Origin: Haloarcula sp. CBA1127 | GTDB taxonomy: Archaea > Halobacteriota > Halobacteria > Halobacteriales > Haloarculaceae | DNA length: 64,000 nucleotides | Assembly (NCBI RefSeq): GCF_001485575.1 | Contig: NZ_BCNB01000002.1 | Coordinates: 62,001-126,000 of the forward strand | Direction of reading: 5' to 3' | Shown here: positions 44,360 to 53,063 of the stretch, piece after piece | Position numbering within the stretch: position 1 is the first letter of the stretch | Layout of the letters: each line of letters begins with the position of its first letter | Translations under genes and position numbers: made by a program | The notes under the pieces: model-generated | What the model saw: only the letters and a program-made list of their open reading frames with translations | What the model was told of the DNA's origin: nothing | The model's database searches: none

Positions 44360-45046
44360 TTATGGCGTACTCCAGTCGTACCGCATGACGAGGTCGTCTT
44401 CGTCGATCTCACTGGCGAGTTTGTCCACGAGGTCGTCCCGTTCGAGGTCGGTAAACTGTTCCAGTTCGTACGGCTTGACCGTCACGGGCGAGGACTCGCC
44501 TTCGGCGAGGCGCTCTTGCAGCTTGGCGACGCCGTAGATGAGTGCCTCGGGGCGGGGCGGACAGCCCGGGACGTGAATGTCAACTGGAATGACTTGCTCT
44601 GCACCTTTGATAACGTTGTATCCTCCCTGAAACGGCCCACCGGAAATGGTACACGACCCCATCGAGACGACAAACTTCGGCTCGGGCATCTGGTCGTACA
44701 CTCGCTTCATCCGCGGCGCGAACTTCGAAACGATGGTCCCCGGGACGATAATCAGATCTGCCTGTCGCGGTGATGCTCGAGGGACTCCGGCAGCAAAGCG
44801 GTCGAGGTCGTGTTTCGTAGCGAGAGTGCCCATCATCTCGATGGTGCAACAGGCGATGCCGAACTGCAGCACGAACATCGAGGACCCCCGGACCCAGTTC
44901 ATGAACGCGTCGAATTTCGTGAGAATGAACGGGGACGAACCAAGCACCTCCCGAAGTGTGGAATTAAATCGATTATCCGTGTTTCTGTCACAGCATATCC
45001 GCTTATCAGACTGTGCGTCGTCCACATTTCGCCGATCGCTGCTCAT
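44360..45046 (-). CDS. nuoB: NADH-quinone oxidoreductase subunit B (NuoB)-like, isolated copy
   Basis: 228 residues. The [4Fe-4S] (N2) ligands are intact: the vicinal pair in FGIACCTIEMMG, one Cys in VVSMGSCTISGGPF and one in DIHVPGCPPRPEALIYG. It matches haloarchaeal chromosomal NuoB over nearly the full length. The other complex I genes are absent; it is convergent with the iron-binding lipoprotein and flanked by a Bat-type regulator. It may be a spare or alternative subunit for the chromosomal complex, or part of a different iron-sulphur protein system. Confidence 0.88.
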   Translation of the reverse strand: MSSDRRNVDDAQSDKRICCDRNTDNRFNSTLREVLGSSPFILTKFDAFMNWVRGSSMFVLQFGIACCTIEMMGTLATKHDLDRFAAGVPRASPRQADLIIVPGTIVSKFAPRMKRVYDQMPEPKFVVSMGSCTISGGPFQGGYNVIKGAEQVIPVDIHVPGCPPRPEALIYGVAKLQERLAEGESSPVTVKPYELEQFTDLERDDLVDKLASEIDEDDLVMRYDWSTP

Positions 45047-45135
45047 GAACAGCTACGGATAGATAGTGGGGGCGGATACGAAAACTGTCGTACACACTAG
45101 TGTCTTTATATAGATTCCGTCACCAGAGCTCGTCC

Positions 45136-45792
45136 GTGAGATATCTCCGCTTAGAGATCCAGTATGCACCGGAGTATCAGCGCCCGATGCACCGCTTTAT
45201 GACCGAAAGCGATGCAATCAAGCGCGAATGGCTCGTTACGTGGAAAGTCGGGGTCGAGGACGGGATCGCCTATACGTTGTTTTATATTGTCGGCGATCGC
45301 GAACCCTACGAATCGGCGCTTTCTGCGGTCGAAACCATGGAAAGCTACGATATTACACCCGTTCGGGACGAGGCGTTCTACGCGTTCGTCTGTGGCCGAG
45401 AGACTGAACAATCACGACAGTTCTACACGGCGTTCGAACAGCCGACGCTAATGGTGGTCCCACCGGTTGCCTACCGACCGCACGGAGTCGTGTTGTTCGA
45501 TGTCGTCGGCGAACCCGCCACTCTCGAACAGGTCCGGGATGCACTTCCCGACGGAATCACGGTAAACGTTCGGAAGATAGGCGAATACGATGCCAGCCCT
45601 GGAACATTCGCCATCGGCCTCACTTCACGTCAGCGCGAAGCACTCGCCGCAGGACGGGAAGTCGGTTATTACGACGTTCCACGAAATGGAAGTGTTGAGG
45701 ACGTTGCCGAGGAACTCGGTTGTGCCCCCAGTACTGCATCAAATCATCTCAGAAAAGCGGAGGCACGGCTTGTTGAACGCGTGTTTAGATGA
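45136..45792 (+). CDS. HTH_10 (Bat-type) transcriptional regulator
   Basis: 218 residues from a GTG at 45136, giving the usual family start (RYLRLEIQYAPEYQRPMHRF); a start about 36 bp upstream would extend into the TATA-like tttatata near 45107. The N-terminal 150 residues are the Bat-associated sensory region. The C-terminus is an HTH_10 (LTSRQREALAAG, then DVAEELGCAPSTASNHLRKA). The promoter is suited to a leaderless transcript. The gene is divergent from nuoB. Confidence 0.87.
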   Translation: MRYLRLEIQYAPEYQRPMHRFMTESDAIKREWLVTWKVGVEDGIAYTLFYIVGDREPYESALSAVETMESYDITPVRDEAFYAFVCGRETEQSRQFYTAFEQPTLMVVPPVAYRPHGVVLFDVVGEPATLEQVRDALPDGITVNVRKIGEYDASPGTFAIGLTSRQREALAAGREVGYYDVPRNGSVEDVAEELGCAPSTASNHLRKAEARLVERVFR

Positions 45793-46077
45793 TAGCTACC
45801 GTAGAAAGTATCGATGCACCACCACTGGGTTTGAACTATTCGAATGGGAGGGAACAGCAGAACCCCACGGGTAGATGGTTGGTTATCACGATAGCTGGCA
45901 ACTGAGTTGTCGCTGAACTGTATGGAAGTAGTATTCAGTGACTGTTGTGAGTACAGTAACTGCCACAGCGGGTGGTCAGGAGCGCTTCGATGACTAACGT
46001 GATCAGTGCGGTCCAAACAGTGAATTCTGGACCAAATACAGAATCCGAACCGTTGAGCGGATAGTATGAGACAGAGG
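45793..46077. other. Intergenic segment before the origin
   Basis: About 285 bp after the HTH_10 gene with no supported gene or recognisable repeat. It leads into the repeat cluster that begins at 46078. Confidence 0.4.
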
Positions 46078-46836
46078 ACACCACAGTGTCTGCAGTAACA
46101 CTTCTGCAAAGGTCCTCTAACACCATATTACTGCGGACATTATGGCGTCTGACGAAGGAACCTAGGGCATAATTCCTGGATAGACACCACGATGTCCGCT
46201 GTTCTACTGAGAAGGTTGAGAAATCATGAGTCGATTACTGCGGACATCGTGGTGTTATTTCGCCCAGGCCACACCACGATGTCCGCCGTTCTGATGGGAT
46301 GGACACGAGAACAGCGGACACGACGGTGTGTTCTTGAATAGTAGAAGTACTATAAATTACTTATAGAGAGCCTGAGGACCGTAAATCGGGTTAGTAGTGA
46401 GAGAGAACACTCCCACCCCACTTTGTCCGCTGTTCTTCGAGAGAGGGGGCAGGGGGGCAGGAAACAGCAATATGTGATCCGGAGAGTAGTCAATTTAGAA
46501 CAGTCTGGATGCTATCTGGACTGTATCTAGATGAAATCTCTAGGGAATCTATAGAGGATCTATATAATTTAGATCTTACCTAGGTTCTACCTAAACCCTA
46601 CTAGGCTAGATACAGCGCTAGATATTGCTATAGTGCCTTTCTCTACAGCTACTAAATTGCACTACGGTCTAGCTCTCAGCAGACTATTATAAACTTTTCC
46701 CTAGTGAATAGTTTCTCTGTGTCACCCCCACCTACCGTTTTCTAGTTACTGCGGACATAGTGGGGTGGGAGGGTCCCACCATTCTTTTATAAGCAATAGA
46801 ACAGCGGACACTCCGGACACTGCGGACAGGGGTGGT
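46078..46836. repeat. Origin-recognition repeats, upstream cluster (nine copies)
   Basis: The consensus is close to gaacagcggacatggtggtg (first base g or a). Plus-oriented copies lie at 46128-46147, 46234-46255, 46309-46329, 46745-46766 and a compound copy at 46799-46836. Inverted copies lie at 46078-46099, 46184-46205, 46271-46292 and 46415-46436. The mix of orientations brackets the AT-rich core on both sides. Confidence 0.85.
46500..46745. promoter_or_regulatory. AT-rich, CTAG-rich candidate DNA-unwinding element
   Basis: Between the 46415 and 46745 repeats, this stretch is AT-rich and contains nine CTAG tetranucleotides (46527, 46540, 46580, 46601, 46606, 46618, 46669, 46701, 46742). CTAG is normally rare in haloarchaeal DNA. 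The region probably melts first when Orc binds the surrounding repeats. Confidence 0.6.
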
Positions 46837-46873
46837 TTTATGTATGTTCCTTCCAATACATCAGGCAACGACT

Positions 46874-48117
46874 ATGGGGATGTTCGAACGCGACACCGAG
46901 ATCTACTTGGACCGGGATGCCCTTCGGGAGGACTATCAACCTGAGAACCTTGTCGGGCGTGACACTGAACTGAATCGGTATCGAGCGGCTCTCCAACCCG
47001 TAATCAACGGTGAACAGCCCAACAACATCTTCTTGTACGGTAAAACGGGGGTCGGGAAGACTGCTGGTACGCGGTATCTGATTGATCATCTCGAAGAGGA
47101 CGCAGCGAAATACGAGGATATCGATCTCACGGTGAAAATGCTAAACTGTGATGGCCTCTCCAGTAGTTATCAGATCGCTACCCGACTCGTCAACGAATTC
47201 AGGGACGAAACGAGCCAGATCAGTACGACAGGGTACCCTCGTGCAACGGTGTATGATATGCTGTGGACCGAACTCGACTCTTGTGGTGGGACTATCTACA
47301 TCGTGCTCGACGAAGTCGACCACATCGAAGACGACAGTATTCTCTATCAACTCCCGCGTGCGCGAGCGAACGACAATCTGAGTTCTGCGAAGATCGGCAT
47401 CATCGGTATCTCGAATGATTTCTCTTTTCGCGACGACCTCTCCCGAAAGTCAAGAGCTCACTCTGTGAAGAGGAGATCCAGTTCCCAGCATACGACGCAA
47501 AGGAGCTGATCCAGATCCTGCAACAGCGCGCTGACGTAGCGTTTCACGACGGCGTCCTTGAAGACGGCGTCATCGAACTGTGCGCTGCGTACGGAGCGAA
47601 AGACGCCGGTGACGCGCGGCAGTCACTCGACTTGCTCATGAAAACGGGCGACCTGGCCCGCGACAAGGATACGGATACGATTTCGGAAGACCTTGTCAGG
47701 GAGGCCCGCGACGTTTTGGAACGAGGCCGGATTCAGGAAGGTATTTCGGGACTGACCCAACACGGTCATCTGGTCGTGTACGCAATGGTTACGCTCGACC
47801 AGGAAGGGAAGACGCCGGCTCGGACACGGGATATCAGACCTCGATACACGAATTTTGCCGAAAAGGCAGGAATCGATCCGCTTGTCCCACGCCGGATGCG
47901 CGATCACCTCGGCGAGCTGTCGATGTTAGGTATCATCTCGGCAATCGAACGGAACGAGGGACGACGTGGGGGAACCTATCGCGAGTATTCTCTCGAGATG
48001 GACCCGGAGATGATTCTTGCAGCGCTTGAGAAGACTGTCGACGATGTTGGAATCCACAAATCCGTCACTAACCTCGTTGATAGCGAAGCGACGCTTTCGG
48101 ACTTCCAGTCCACTTAG
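46874..48117 (+). pseudogene. orc1: orc1/cdc6 replication initiator with a one-base frameshift
   Basis: Reading through the break gives a near complete Orc1/Cdc6 of about 414 residues. The start at ATG 46874 (MGMFERDTEIYLDRDALRED) matches the family. Walker A (FLYGKTGVGKTAGT), Walker B (TIYIVLDEVDHIE) and sensor-1 (GIIGISNDFSF) are in the first frame. At 47441-47444 one C appears to be missing from a C run (tctcccg), after which the protein continues in the -1 frame with the usual lid and winged-helix domain (GHLVVYAMVTLDQEGKTPAR, RRGGTYREYSLEM) to 48117. The gene is inactivated as sequenced, or the base was lost in sequencing. Confidence 0.88.
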
Positions 48118-48262
48118 GAACAGCGGACATGGTGGTGTCGAAACCGATTGATACGTAGCGGATTTCAGGAGAGAGAACAGCGGACATGGTGGTGTTGCCG
48201 CCGGTGATTGGAGGCTTCCATCTTTACTTCAATGACGTGCAGAACTACGGACACGGTGGTGT
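48118..48262 (+). repeat. Origin-recognition repeats, downstream cluster (three copies)
   Basis: Three plus-oriented copies of the same repeat follow the orc stop codon: 48118-48138 (gaacagcggacatggtggtg), 48175-48196 and 48242-48262 (gaactacggacacggtggtg). Together with the upstream cluster they bracket the orc gene, as in several haloarchaeal origins. Confidence 0.82.
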
Positions 48263-48654
48263 CTGATAGTACTGGCTCTACCTTTGATGCTATAATAACT
48301 ACCGTGGAATCTACCGGTATTTCTTCTGAGAATTAAATCTGTATAATACGTTTGCAGCTAACTCTCTTTCAGGAGAGCCATACTGGATACTAGTTTTCCG
48401 CGTCAAACGATTGCTTGTTCGAAAACCAGAGACTATCTCGTCCATCACTGGGAACGAATCTCTCAACTAACCTATCTCGTAAAGCCCCTCCCGGCATAGC
48501 CTAATCGGACCGATTATTGTAGACTGTCGTAGTCTGGACCGTCCGGTGGTACGAAGTCTGCGATTCATGTGGTGAACATTTTGAGATATATCGGCGGTGG
48601 AGCGCGTATGCAAGGTGGTTGCAAACTCAGGCGAGATATTCTGTACCCCCGCGA
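48263..48654. other. Intergenic region after the origin
   Basis: About 390 bp, no supported gene and no further copies of the origin repeat. Confidence 0.4.
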
Positions 48655-49011
48655 TTAGTTCGTTCTTGCACGGCTGCTGTCAGTGTCCGACAGCTGGATC
48701 ACACCGTCAGCGCGAACTGTTACGATAATGTTGCGGTATCGAAAGGTGATGCTCTGGCTCGCTGATCCGATTGACTGGTCTGGCTGTGTCCCGAATAGTA
48801 GTGTCTCTACGGCATCGACATCGATGTAGTCGTGCAACGGCGCCTCACGGTGTGTTTCTGCATCCGCCTGTTCGGTAACGGCCTGAACAATGACCGTAGC
48901 AAGCTCCTGATCGCTGGTTGGATCGTACTGAACTTCAGTTAGAATACCGCTCGCTGCCGCAAATAGTCTCTCATTCCCATCAGCCTCGTCGCTCTGGCTG
49001 TCGTCAATCAT
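48655..49011 (-). CDS. HalOD1 output domain protein
   Basis: 118 residues. An acidic N-terminus (1-25) leads to the HalOD1 domain (about 30-112), with LATVIVQAVTEQAD, PLHDYIDVDAVETL and a final beta pair SITFRYRNIIVTVRADGVI. It is likely an output or effector module of a two-component or phosphorelay system, with no receiver in the same protein. It is divergent from the lipoprotein gene, with the AGCTATAC repeat in between. Confidence 0.82.
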   Translation of the reverse strand: MIDDSQSDEADGNERLFAAASGILTEVQYDPTSDQELATVIVQAVTEQADAETHREAPLHDYIDVDAVETLLFGTQPDQSIGSASQSITFRYRNIIVTVRADGVIQLSDTDSSRARTN

Positions 49012-49118
49012 TCACCTAGTAAACAACTGGAACGCACATATAATATATGTATGAATATTCGGGCATAATAACTACTACCTTCAAACTAATCTTGAACAAG
49101 CTAGTAGCTATCTCGATA

Positions 49119-49140
49119 AGCTATACGATATAGCTATACC
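49119..49140. repeat. Tandem AGCTATAC element, copy near the origin
   Basis: agctatac occurs at 49119 and 49132, thirteen bases apart. The 22-bp unit matches the parA-promoter copy at 63829-63850 in 19 positions. It lies between divergent HalOD1 and lipoprotein genes. Confidence 0.5.
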
Positions 49141-49261
49141 ATACTGCATTGGCCAGTCTATATACATACGACGAATTCATTCGCGATCAGAGTGAGATGT
49201 ATATGATAATAATTGTCATGAGGTACTCGGTAGTATCTGTCCGTTGAGGGTATCCGCCTCC

Positions 49262-49978
49262 ATGCACCAACTACCCAGACGGCAGTTACTCGGAGCCATG
49301 TGTTCGGCATTGACCGTACTCGCCGGTTGCAGCAGCGATCAAAATAATGGGTCAGACGAAACAGAGAGTGGCGGCGGAGCCGAACCGTCGTCTGAACCCG
49401 GTGAGACATCCGGCACAGATACATCGACGGTCAGCGGAGCCGACGACAGATCGACACAATTCGGTCAGGTTACACGGTTCCCCGAGTCGTATGCGATGAC
49501 AGCCACAGTGCAGTCCGAAGGACGGACCGTGGAGATGTCTGGCCGTTTCTACCGGGGAGATATGTACTGGTCATTCGACCAGCAGGGACAACAGATGGAG
49601 ATGTATCACATTGGGAACAGTACATATACCGTTGCTGGAGGGCAGTGTTTCCAGGGAACGATGCAACAGGGTATGGACCGTGACGAGGTTGATCCGGGTC
49701 GCTTCTCCGATCAACCGGAGGAAAACCCAGACATCACGCCGGTCGGTCGTGATACCATCGACGGTGAAGAGGTGCTGGTGTATGAAATCTCTCAGGGAGG
49801 CTCTCAGGACCCGGTTACATACTACATCCTCGCGGACTCCGGATACCCGCGACGTATTGAAGCTGAGTCAATGCGGTGGGACTTCCACTCCTGGGGTTCA
49901 GTCGAGCCGATCCAGAGACCCGAAGGAGACTGCCAGACGATGCCCGGTGGCGGCATGACTGCTGACGGGGGCAATTAA
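49262..49978 (+). CDS. Tat-exported lipoprotein of unknown function
   Basis: 238 residues from the ATG at 49262 (an upstream TTG at 49244 is less likely). The signal is twin-arginine type (RRQLLGAMCSALTVLAGC), ending in a lipobox Cys. A Ser/Thr/Glu-rich linker follows (residues 20-65). The mature domain (about 70-225) is beta-rich (MTATVQSEGRTVEMSGRFY, VLVYEISQGGSQDPVTYYI) and resembles LolA/LppX- or outer-membrane-lipoprotein-sorting-like folds of haloarchaea. The ligand is unknown. Confidence 0.8.
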   Translation: MHQLPRRQLLGAMCSALTVLAGCSSDQNNGSDETESGGGAEPSSEPGETSGTDTSTVSGADDRSTQFGQVTRFPESYAMTATVQSEGRTVEMSGRFYRGDMYWSFDQQGQQMEMYHIGNSTYTVAGGQCFQGTMQQGMDRDEVDPGRFSDQPEENPDITPVGRDTIDGEEVLVYEISQGGSQDPVTYYILADSGYPRRIEAESMRWDFHSWGSVEPIQRPEGDCQTMPGGGMTADGGN

Positions 49979-50005
49979 TCGCTCAGCTAGACATGACTTG
50001 GTGGG

Positions 50006-50605
50006 CTACTCGGAGAGTAAACAGTTCTCGACATACCGTCGAAATTCGGCTCTCACGTCGTCGATTGTGTCCTCGTCGCTGGTAATCCGTTCCGCCTGAA
50101 TCCCGACTAAAACTGTGTGGAACAGTGCGGCTGTCTGCGATGGGTCCTCGACAGCAAATGCGCCGGCGTCAACGCCCGCTTGGATGACACGGGCGATCTG
50201 TTTTCGAATAAAGTCATCACTCCTGCGAAAGAGACGGTTGTAATCGTTGTCGTGCGCTGCCTGCGCTCGCAGTTCAATCACAGCCTGTGAAAACTCGATA
50301 TCACTGTTGTTGCTTGTCCCAAATATTTCGTCGACGATGACGTCAATGTACGCTTCAGGTGACTGATTGGGAAGCGGCACCTGGTTTTCGACCTGCTCAA
50401 GCATGTAATCAAGAAGATCTACCAACAACTCGTCTTTATTATCGTAATGGTGATATATAAGCGATTGACTCTTCCCGAACTCATCACCTATCTTGGAAAT
50501 AGTTAGATCCGCGTAGCCGTGCTGACGCAGTGCATAGAAGGTTGCCTCGAGGATCTCCTCGCGAGTTCCCTCCGGGTTCTGGAAAAAGGATATTTCGTTA
50601 GTCAT
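50006..50605 (-). CDS. TetR/AcrR family transcriptional regulator
   Basis: 199 residues. The N-terminal helix-turn-helix is clear (REEILEATFYALRQHGYADL, then TISKIGDEFGKSQSLIYHHY). The ligand-binding domain follows, with LLVDLLDYMLEQVENQ and QARAQ-like helices. It is divergent from the COG1361-MMPL operon across a 496-bp gap and most likely represses it. It is related to the TetR gene downstream of the same operon. Confidence 0.92.
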   Translation of the reverse strand: MTNEISFFQNPEGTREEILEATFYALRQHGYADLTISKIGDEFGKSQSLIYHHYDNKDELLVDLLDYMLEQVENQVPLPNQSPEAYIDVIVDEIFGTSNNSDIEFSQAVIELRAQAAHDNDYNRLFRRSDDFIRKQIARVIQAGVDAGAFAVEDPSQTAALFHTVLVGIQAERITSDEDTIDDVRAEFRRYVENCLLSE

Positions 50606-51101
50606 CTTTACATCGACCGTTCCCTGCTTGAGCGGTACGGTTCAAATCACTCACGGTTTTACCGTTCCCTCATTGTTGGCCACGTGGCTAATCTGGGGTC
50701 TCGTTTTCATCACTGGATTGAGTAAGGGCAGCTGTTGGTAGATAGCTATACAGTTGACTATACATTCAATAAACTTAAGCGTATTGTTGGCTCCTGTATC
50801 ACGGGGTGAATTGGACTGCATTCTAGTTCTTTGTATTCACACACCCATCCTAGTGTATCGCACGTATCCGCACATTTGATGCTCTCTCCGCCCCTTCTAA
50901 CGCAAACACTCTGAGGTGACAAAAATCAAACAGCGCGGGTTTTGACCGATTGGTTGTCCTATCTGATTTCAGGAGATACGAAAGCACTATATGTGATTGA
51001 ACGTTTAGTCAACTACAGGAACATGACGACTGGTAACCGAAGAATTTCGAAGCCGTTTATGACTACCAACGAACTGCGGATTGAATGGAAGTCTTACTAA
51101 T
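50606..51101. promoter_or_regulatory. Shared promoter region with candidate TetR sites
   Basis: Between tetR and the COG1361 gene. The 9-mer agttgacta (50752-50760) recurs inverted as tagtcaact (51006-51014), the latter just after a TATA-like cactatatg (50985-50993) for the export operon. ttgaacgtttagtcaa (50997-51012) is an imperfect palindrome with TTGA/TCAA ends. No gene is supported here. Confidence 0.4.
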
Positions 51102-53036
51102 ATGGCACCGAAAGCACAGAAGCTGCTACTCTTGGCCGTCGTTGGCATTGTCGTAACTAGCGGAACGGCAACCGCTGCGGTCGTTGGGAGCCCCGATATC
51201 GTTGCAACGCTCGAAGACGACACCGTCACCCCTGGTGAGCAAAAGACAATAGAAATTTCGCTGGTCAACACTGGCGATCTTGACAGTGGTTCCACCCAGA
51301 ACCCGGCGTTAAACAGTGAGGTAACCACGGCAAAGGGACTCACTGTGTCACTTGGCTCCGGTGACGCGCCGATATCGGTCAAGGACTCGAAGCGAAGTCT
51401 TGGCACGCTCCAGGCCGGACCGAAGGTGACAGTCCCGTTTGAAATCAGCGTGGATGACGACGCCTCCTCTGGAACGTACGACGCACAACTGCGACTAAAC
51501 TACAAGCATACAAGTTACATCTCCGAAGGAACGGGCGCACGGGACGAAGACACGGAGACCCGAACTATTGACATCGAAATTGATGTCACCGATGACGCCA
51601 CATTCAATGTGACTGATGTTGCGTCGAGTGCCCGCGTTGACTCTACGGGCACGGTAGCGGTTACCGTCGAAAATACTGGAGACAGCTCCGCACGGGACGC
51701 TGCGGTAACGCTGGAATCCCGGAATCAGGACCTCGCAGTAAGTGGCGGCGATGCAACTTCACGGTTTGTTGATGAGTGGGAACCGGGCGAAGTCCGGACG
51801 TTCAACTATCGTGTGAGTTCCGCTGAAGCCGCCGAGCCGGAGTCGTACGGGTTTGAGCTGTCGGTCGCATTTGACAACGAGGACGGCCTCCGAACGCAAT
51901 CAGCGGGACAATCCATCGCAATTGAACCTGATCCGGAACAGCGGTTCGCGGTCGTCAATTCAAGCAGCTCTGTCGCCGTCAGCAACACGGGAACGTACGA
52001 GGTTCAGCTCCGCAACACGGGCCCGTTGACTGTTGATGACGCATCTGTTACGTTTGCTTCACAGAACGCCGATATAACGTTCGGCAAGAGTTCCTCGACA
52101 ACAGCATATGTGGGCAACTGGGAACCCGGTGACGTTCGGACCGTCCGAGTCGATGCAACAGCCAGCCCCGATGCCGAGGACCGAAGCTACGCGCTATCGG
52201 CCAACGTCCAGTATGATGACCACGAGGGCGACACCAGCACCTATGACGATGTACAGTTGAGCCTCACTCCGGCCCCTGAACAGAACTTTGGCGTGTCAAA
52301 TATTGACGCATCGCTCCAGGCCGGTGAAGACGGCTCACTGAGTGCAACTATCACAAACACCGGAACGCGTGATGTGGAGAACGTTGTCATCGCTTGGGAA
52401 AGCCAGCAGTCGACGCTGTCTCCGAAAGAGACGCAGTACGCTGTCGGAAATCTCGATGCAGGCGAATCAGCCAACTTCAGCTTTGGTGTTGACGTGTCCA
52501 ACAGTGCAGAGGCAGGCGCTCGGCAGTTTGATTTCGGCGTGAGCTATCGCGACGATAACGGTGACAGGGTTGACGCAGACACACTTGAGGTTCGTTCAAC
52601 AGTCGATGGCAGTCAGGACGAATTCGACATCGAAGTGCAGAATTCAACGCTCGGTGTGGGACAAGACCGGTCGATTACGTTTACGATAACGAATACGAAA
52701 GACAAGACGCTGACCAGCATTGAGGGGAAGGCGTTCGTCAATGATCCGCTCAGCAGCAGTGACGATGAAACGTTTATCGCTGAGCTGGAACCTGGAGAGT
52801 CAGAAACGGTTTCGGTCCAGCTCTCAGCGGGCAGCAATGCGCTGGACAAGACGTATCCGCTCAATCTTGACTTCCAGTATGAGACGCCTGATGGTGACAA
52901 ACGGGTTTCAGACACCTACAGTCTCCCAATAGAAGTCACGGACCAGTCCGGAAGCGGCGGGACGCCACTGTGGCTTATCGGTGGTGTTGGACTTCTCGCA
53001 GTCGTTGGCGGCGTGGTCTGGTACAGCCGACAGTAA
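51102..53036 (+). CDS. COG1361-type S-layer/CARDB protein (export-operon partner)
   Basis: 644 residues from the ATG at 51102 (MAPKAQKLLLLAVVGIVVTS). A signal peptide (about 8-30) is followed by tandem beta-sandwich CARDB-like domains, recognisable by repeated NTG.....DA/DV patterns and W/L-EPGE-R-TV turns. A C-terminal membrane helix (TPLWLIGGVGLLAVVGGVVW) is followed by YSRQ. It therefore stands outside the membrane, tethered at its C-terminus. In haloarchaea such proteins are paired with MMPL/RND transporters, as here with the gene starting 28 bp downstream, and may act as a partner on the outer face. Confidence 0.88.
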   Translation: MAPKAQKLLLLAVVGIVVTSGTATAAVVGSPDIVATLEDDTVTPGEQKTIEISLVNTGDLDSGSTQNPALNSEVTTAKGLTVSLGSGDAPISVKDSKRSLGTLQAGPKVTVPFEISVDDDASSGTYDAQLRLNYKHTSYISEGTGARDEDTETRTIDIEIDVTDDATFNVTDVASSARVDSTGTVAVTVENTGDSSARDAAVTLESRNQDLAVSGGDATSRFVDEWEPGEVRTFNYRVSSAEAAEPESYGFELSVAFDNEDGLRTQSAGQSIAIEPDPEQRFAVVNSSSSVAVSNTGTYEVQLRNTGPLTVDDASVTFASQNADITFGKSSSTTAYVGNWEPGDVRTVRVDATASPDAEDRSYALSANVQYDDHEGDTSTYDDVQLSLTPAPEQNFGVSNIDASLQAGEDGSLSATITNTGTRDVENVVIAWESQQSTLSPKETQYAVGNLDAGESANFSFGVDVSNSAEAGARQFDFGVSYRDDNGDRVDADTLEVRSTVDGSQDEFDIEVQNSTLGVGQDRSITFTITNTKDKTLTSIEGKAFVNDPLSSSDDETFIAELEPGESETVSVQLSAGSNALDKTYPLNLDFQYETPDGDKRVSDTYSLPIEVTDQSGSGGTPLWLIGGVGLLAVVGGVVWYSRQ

Positions 53037-53063
53037 CTCTCCGAGGCTAACGTATATGTTACA

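Larger units (their letters stand above)
46078..46873. other. Replication origin, upstream half
   Basis: About 800 bp without genes in front of orc1/cdc6, holding nine copies of an origin-recognition repeat (46078-46836) and an AT-rich, CTAG-rich stretch (46500-46745) that looks like the DNA-unwinding element. The layout of repeats flanking an AT-rich core beside an orc gene is that of haloarchaeal origins. Confidence 0.82.

Noticed and set aside
45744..46109. 121-codon minus-strand frame at the origin edge
   Set aside because: Overlaps the HTH_10 gene end and the first origin repeat; composition is not that of a haloarchaeal protein.
46078..46836. CRISPR array
   Set aside because: The repeats are irregularly spaced, in both orientations, and flank orc1, so they are origin-recognition repeats and not CRISPR.
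47441..47450. Programmed -1 frameshift in orc1
   Set aside because: The site (ctctcccg) is not a recognisable slippery heptamer and no downstream stem was seen, so a lost base is more likely; it is not fully excluded.
47623..47907. 94-codon minus-strand frame inside orc1
   Set aside because: Shadow of the orc1 winged-helix coding region.
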